A stretch of DNA of 17,143 nt, from the NCBI GenBank assembly GCA_945227095.1, contig CALYOC010000002.1, positions 1-17,143 of the forward strand, read 5' to 3'. Positions 13,671 to 17,143 of this stretch are shown here, in pieces (positions within the stretch are counted from its first letter, which is position 1; each line of letters opens with the position of its first letter). The DNA comes from an uncultured Clostridia bacterium. GTDB lineage: Bacteria > Bacillota > Clostridia > Oscillospirales > Acutalibacteraceae. A model generated the notes under the pieces. The model saw only the letters and a list, made by a program, of their open reading frames with translations, made no database searches and was not told the origin of the DNA. The position numbers and the translations under genes were made by a program.

Positions 13671-14594
13671 ATGTTAGCTTTTTTTAATTCACTTCCGGGA
13701 GCCGTTGCCCAGGGTATAATTTGGGGAATAATGGCAATCGGAGTATTCATCACCTTCCGATTGCTTGATTTTGCCGACCTGACGGTTGACGGAACCTTCG
13801 GTGTAGGCGGAGCGGTGCTTGCCGTATGTGTGGCGAGCGGTATGAATGTCGGGCTCGCTATGCTCATTTCATTTGCGGCGGGCTGCCTTGCAGGCTTGGC
13901 AACGGGTATTTTTCACACCTGCTTCGGAATACCTGCTATTCTTTCGGGAATACTCACTCAGCTTGCACTCTATTCCGTAAACCTTCGCATTATGGGCGGA
14001 AAGGCAAACACGGCGGTAAGTGCGAAAAACCACAGTTTGCTTATAACCCTGAGCAATATTCCGCAATCGCTTATTGTCGGAGCTGTATTTGTAGTAGTCT
14101 TGATAGCCGTTCTTTATTGGTTTTTCGGAACGGAGCTCGGTCATTCCATCAGAGCGACCGGCTGCAACAGCAATATGGCGCGTGCAAACGGAATAAATAC
14201 TAATTTTAATACTATAATTGCCTTAGTACTCTCCAATGGCATTGTAGGCGTTTCCGGCGGTCTGTATGCCCAGTACACGGGCTTTGCAGATGTAAATATG
14301 GGCAGGGGAGCCATAGTTATCGGCTTGGCTGCGGTAATTATAGGCGAGGTTGTATTCGGCAAGCTGCTTAAGAACTTCGCCCTGCGACTGCTTGCGGTAT
14401 CCTTCGGCGGTGTTATTTACTATATTGTAATTACATTCGTTTTGCGTTTGGGACTTAATTCAAACGACCTGAAATTGTTCACGGCTTTGGTTGTGGCACT
14501 GTTCCTTGGAGTTCCCTTCTGGAAGGGTAAAATCACACAGAAAAAGCTTGGCAGAAAGAACTCTGAATCCGTGGAGGTGACAACCGATGCTTGA
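13671..14594 (+). CDS. ABC importer permease (branched-chain/TrpY type)
   Basis: The 307-residue integral membrane permease belongs to the BPD_transp_2 family. About eight hydrophobic segments are visible, the cytoplasmic coupling region GTELGHSIRATGCNSNMARANGIN lies in the middle, and the C-terminus is Lys/Arg-rich, as expected for a cytoplasmic end. The start at 13671 has GGAGG 8 bases upstream. Its stop overlaps the ATPase start by 8 bases, so the two are translationally coupled. With the upstream lipoprotein and downstream ATPase it forms a complete importer, probably of an aromatic amino acid by family analogy. Confidence 0.92.
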   Translation: MLAFFNSLPGAVAQGIIWGIMAIGVFITFRLLDFADLTVDGTFGVGGAVLAVCVASGMNVGLAMLISFAAGCLAGLATGIFHTCFGIPAILSGILTQLALYSVNLRIMGGKANTAVSAKNHSLLITLSNIPQSLIVGAVFVVVLIAVLYWFFGTELGHSIRATGCNSNMARANGINTNFNTIIALVLSNGIVGVSGGLYAQYTGFADVNMGRGAIVIGLAAVIIGEVVFGKLLKNFALRLLAVSFGGVIYYIVITFVLRLGLNSNDLKLFTALVVALFLGVPFWKGKITQKKLGRKNSESVEVTTDA

Positions 14595-15381
14595 AGTTAA
14601 AGGTGTTCATAAAACATTTAACCCCGGAACTATCAATGAAAAAAAGGCGTTGAGAGGAATAGATCTCGTATTAAATGAGGGAGATTTCGTAACGGTAATC
14701 GGTGGAAACGGAGCCGGAAAATCAACTCTTTTAAATATGATTGCCGGTGTTTATCCCGTGGATTGCGGAAATATAATTATTGACGGCAAGGATGTCACAA
14801 AATTTCCGGAGTATAAGCGTGCGGCGTTTTTGGGCAGAGTTTTTCAGGACCCGATGACAGGAACGGCAGCTGATATGCAGATTGATGAGAATTTGGCAAT
14901 CGCTTCCCGAAGGGGAAAATTCCGCGGATTGGGAATAGGAGTAAAGCGTAAGGAAAAGGCGAAGTACAGGGAAATTCTTGCCTCCTTGGGGCTTGGGCTT
15001 GAGGATAGGCTCACCTCTAAGGTCGGACTTCTGTCCGGCGGACAGAGACAGGCGATAACACTTCTTATGGCAACGCTTAAAAAGCCGAAATTACTTCTTC
15101 TTGACGAACATACGGCAGCGCTCGACCCGAAAACCGCCAAGAAGGTTTTGGATTTAACGCAGGATATTGTCGCCAAGGACAACATCACAACCCTGATGAT
15201 AACTCATAATATGAAGGATGCAATCCGTGTGGGCAACCGTTTGATAATGATGAATGACGGAAAGATTATTTATGATGTCAGCGGCGAGGAAAAGAAGAAG
15301 CTCACGACGGCTGATTTGCTGAAAAAATTCTCGGAGACAAACGGAGAGGAGTTTGCCAACGACAGAATGATTTTGAACTGA
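14587..15381 (+). CDS. ABC importer ATP-binding protein (TrpZ type)
   Basis: The 264-residue cytoplasmic ATPase energises the importer encoded just upstream. All motifs are present: Walker A GGNGAGKS (39-46), Q-loop Q87, signature LSGGQ (149-153), Walker B LLLLDEH with Glu174, and switch His H207 in ITHNM. The DEHTAALDP form, with His in place of Pro after DE, is characteristic of this transporter subgroup. GGAGGTG lies 6 bases before the ATG, inside the end of the permease gene, and the genes overlap by 8 bases. The gene ends in TGA and is followed by a clear terminator. Confidence 0.93.
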   Translation: MLEVKGVHKTFNPGTINEKKALRGIDLVLNEGDFVTVIGGNGAGKSTLLNMIAGVYPVDCGNIIIDGKDVTKFPEYKRAAFLGRVFQDPMTGTAADMQIDENLAIASRRGKFRGLGIGVKRKEKAKYREILASLGLGLEDRLTSKVGLLSGGQRQAITLLMATLKKPKLLLLDEHTAALDPKTAKKVLDLTQDIVAKDNITTLMITHNMKDAIRVGNRLIMMNDGKIIYDVSGEEKKKLTTADLLKKFSETNGEEFANDRMILN

Positions 15382-15402
15382 CAACTGTAAAATTATTAAA
15401 TT

Positions 15403-15440
15403 TACCGCCCGTTCAGCTTGATTTTCGGGCGGTATTTTTT
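15403..15440 (+). terminator. Terminator of the ABC importer operon
   Basis: A 9-bp perfect stem (TACCGCCCG at 15403-15411, CGGGCGGTA at 15426-15434) with a 14-base loop, followed by TTTTTT. Confidence 0.92.
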
Positions 15441-15737
15441 ATCTTTCGGGTGAATTTTATTCGTTAAAATATATAAAAATATCGAAATATAAGTTGAGTT
15501 TTATGTGAAATATAACTATGAAACAAACCGCCTCATCCTTGCGTGGCGGTTGATTTTTTTGCGTTTTCGGTAGGATTTTTGCACCTTGGGAGTGGTCGGA
15601 AGCGGAGGGTTAAAAGCAGCCGGAGTATGACGCGTTTTTCTCTGTTTTTTCGGTGTTTTTTGTTGTCGGTATCAAATTTCACAAAGTAGATGATGAATTT
15701 TTGTTTATTTTTCTCTTATATATATTTCTTTTTTTAG
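15441..15737. other. Non-coding stretch with a GC-rich patch
   Basis: About 300 bases without a convincing reading frame on either strand. It is A/T-rich except for 15580-15635, which is G-rich on the plus strand, followed by several T runs. It contains the orphan terminator-like hairpin at 15526-15560. Confidence 0.5.
15526..15560 (+). terminator. Orphan terminator-like hairpin
   Basis: AACCGCC (15526-15532) and GGCGGTT (15545-15551) with a 12-base loop, then GATTTTTTT. No gene ends immediately before it; it could back up the importer terminator or end a small RNA. Confidence 0.6.
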
Positions 15738-15766
15738 TTGACACAGGGCGCTAAAAATGGTAAGAT
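15738..15766 (+). promoter_or_regulatory. Strong promoter of the second cohesin-like protein gene
   Basis: -35 TTGACA at 15738-15743, 17-base spacer, -10 TAAGAT at 15761-15766 preceded by TGG (extended -10). The predicted start is near 15773, giving an unusually long leader of about 145 bases. Confidence 0.8.
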
Positions 15767-15772
15767 ACTCTT

Positions 15773-15918
15773 GACTATCGGGTAGTGTGCTCTTTTGCAC
15801 CGGAAGTTATGTGCAGTATGTCGAAAATTGCTGCCTTTCTGTTGTGCAAAAGTGCTGAAATTTTTATTTTTATAAATAAAAATACTACTCTCGCAATTAA
15901 CTTTAAGGAGAGATTTGA
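15773..15918 (+). promoter_or_regulatory. Folded 5' leader, class unknown
   Basis: A 9-bp perfect closing stem (CTTTTGCAC at 15792-15800, GTGCAAAAG at 15844-15852) encloses a 43-base interior with a six-pair hairpin (GCAGTA at 15813-15818, TGCTGC at 15829-15834). A second, A/T-only 10-bp hairpin follows (15860-15869 with 15874-15883). Then comes the AAGGAGAG ribosome-binding site. I cannot match it to a known riboswitch class. Confidence 0.5.
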
Positions 15919-17143
15919 ATGAACAAGACCTTGAAAAAAGCACTCAGCGTCTTTATGGCGGCGTGCTTGGCAGTTTCTTGCTTTGCGGTCACCGCGTTCG
16001 GAGTAAGTGCCACTTACACCGGCTATGACCACAACGGCAGAAACACCGCATTGACAACCAACTATTCGTTTAATGTCGTCGAGCAGGACGACACTAAGCT
16101 TGTCGTTGATGTTGTCGTTGACCATATGTCAACTTACCTTTACGGCTTTGAGGGCACATTGGTTTATGACAAGACCTTGCTCGAGTATGAGAGCATTTCT
16201 TACAACGCAATGTTCGAGGCGTATGAGGGCTTTGAGCCGGCACAGGCAAACCTCGCTTTGAGCGAGCTTAAGGCGGGCGCGGACGGCGCACCGGTTACAA
16301 GCTCTGATTTTGCAAGGTATGTCGGCGGAGCAACCGCTTTGAGCACGGGCAACTTAGCCGCACTCAAAATCGAGGGAACTCCCAGCGGCACCTTCACTCC
16401 CACTGAGGAGGATTCAACGGTTGTCGCAACCCTCACTTTCAAAGTTATCGGCGCGGGTGAATCTGCTCTGACTGCTCTTTCGAGCTATCTGTATTCCGAC
16501 GCGGTAGGTTATTACAACCTGTGCGGAACAACAACTGCTGACAATGTCGCTTTTGTAACGGCTTATTCGGCAGTAGCGCCTCTCGCCTACACAGCGACCG
16601 GCTCCGGCGCAGCTGTTACATACTACGACGCAACCTTCACCTACAAAACCGCGGACGGCGCAGAAACTTCCGAGGTCATCAAGGTTAAGGAAAACGAAAC
16701 ACCCGTTGCTCCTTCAGTAACAGAGAATTTCGTTGACCCCGCGGACGGCGACTACGATTACAACTTCACCGCTTGGTCACCGGCTCTCTCCGCGATTACG
16801 GAGAGCACCGTTTACACCGCGCAGTATGACAGAACCTTTGTAGCTGCCGATTACTCCGACTACACCGCGGCAGTTCAGGTTGCTAATGAAAAGATTGCCT
16901 CCGGTATTTATACAGATGACTCGGTTGCCGCTTTACAGTCAGTTCTCGCCGGCAACACAGTTGAGTCCGATAAGGGCAGAACGTATCAAAGCACTATTGA
17001 CAGTGCGGTTTTGGCAATCAACGGCGCCATTTCAAGCTTGCAGGAAAAACCCGTAACAAGTTCTCACAAAATCACTTTCGTATGGACAACCGCCGCCGGC
17101 GAGCAGTCCGTAGTTCTGAATGTTGAGGACGGGGTTGTGCGTT
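15919..17143 (+). CDS. Large secreted cohesin/FIVAR-type protein (3' end outside window)
   Basis: The frame is open from ATG 15919 to the window edge, about 408 residues with no stop. A Sec signal peptide (MNKTLKKALSVFMAACLAVS, cleavage near VSA at ~31) is followed by a cohesin-like beta sandwich, residues ~45-190 (LYGFEGTLVYDKTLLEYES; VVATLTFKVIGAG). Residues ~235-308 are an InlB/Flg_new-like repeat with FTAWSPALSAITESTVYTAQ, residues ~315-372 a helical FIVAR-like module (YTAAVQVANEKIASGIYTDD), and a second InlB-like module starts at ~383 with HKITFVWTTAAGEQ. The plan is that of a modular extracellular adhesin or scaffold of gut Clostridia, probably much longer than seen, with an anchor at the missing C-terminus. 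AAGGAGAG lies 8 bases before the ATG. The long leader suggests post-transcriptional control. Confidence 0.88.
   Translation, partial: MNKTLKKALSVFMAACLAVSCFAVTAFGVSATYTGYDHNGRNTALTTNYSFNVVEQDDTKLVVDVVVDHMSTYLYGFEGTLVYDKTLLEYESISYNAMFEAYEGFEPAQANLALSELKAGADGAPVTSSDFARYVGGATALSTGNLAALKIEGTPSGTFTPTEEDSTVVATLTFKVIGAGESALTALSSYLYSDAVGYYNLCGTTTADNVAFVTAYSAVAPLAYTATGSGAAVTYYDATFTYKTADGAETSEVIKVKENETPVAPSVTENFVDPADGDYDYNFTAWSPALSAITESTVYTAQYDRTFVAADYSDYTAAVQVANEKIASGIYTDDSVAALQSVLAGNTVESDKGRTYQSTIDSAVLAINGAISSLQEKPVTSSHKITFVWTTAAGEQSVVLNVEDGVVR

Noticed and set aside
15773..15918. Cyclic-di-GMP, fluoride or guanidine riboswitch
   Set aside because: The conserved core bases of these classes as I recall them are not present.
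1..17143. CRISPR array, insertion sequence, tRNA or rRNA genes
   Set aside because: No spaced direct repeats, transposase, terminal inverted repeats or RNA-gene signatures were seen.

Overview
The window looks like chromosomal DNA from a moderately low-GC Firmicute of class Clostridia, probably a gut Oscillospirales/Ruminococcaceae-type organism. The pointers are strong AGGAGG ribosome-binding sites, consensus sigma-A promoters, a SpoIIM-family protein, a zinc-binding S18, and secreted proteins with cohesin-like, InlB/Flg_new-like and FIVAR-like modules. This placement is inference; no rRNA or other taxonomic marker is present.

Layout. (1) 2-475 (+): 3' end of galE with its terminator. (2) 642-7100 (-): a block of eight genes. 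Its first gene, at 6778-7020, encodes an 80-residue cationic, hydrophobic peptide. That gene has a near-perfect promoter of its own and a separate terminator. A second promoter then drives seven tightly packed genes: ABC ATPase, large ABC-exporter membrane protein, second ABC ATPase, ABC-2 permease, SpoIIM/DUF95-family membrane protein, Yip1-like membrane protein and YfbR-type 5'-nucleotidase. (3) 7268-8403 (-): prfB (RF2), open from its promoter and start codon but interrupted by an in-frame TGA 33 codons before its natural end. (4) 8487-9604 (+): a Prok-RING / zinc-ribbon / DUF2628-like membrane protein, divergent from prfB. (5) 9642-10822 (+): the rpsF-ssb-rpsR operon with promoter, leader hairpins and terminator. 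(6) 10823-12414 (+): a secreted protein with a cohesin-like domain. (7) 12508-15440 (+): a three-gene ABC importer of the TrpXYZ (PF04392) type, with stem-loops between the lipoprotein and permease genes. (8) 15441-15918: about 480 bases without a convincing gene, holding a terminator-like hairpin, a strong promoter and a folded leader. (9) 15919-17143 (+): the start of a large secreted cohesin/FIVAR-type protein that runs off the window.

The most interesting system is the peptide plus exporter block. A leader-less-looking, Lys-rich, all-helical peptide sits next to a SpoIIM/DUF95 protein, two ABC ATPases and two permeases. DUF95 proteins with ABC transporters are a known hallmark of circular (class I head-to-tail) bacteriocin loci, so this may be an unrecognised bacteriocin production and immunity locus. 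That reading is inference. The second notable signal is the TGA in place of the conserved Arg of the KDHRT motif in RF2, the factor that itself reads UGA. At least eight genes in this window end in TGA, so reassignment of UGA is unlikely. The choices are a recent nonsense mutation, a sequence error, or regulated readthrough.
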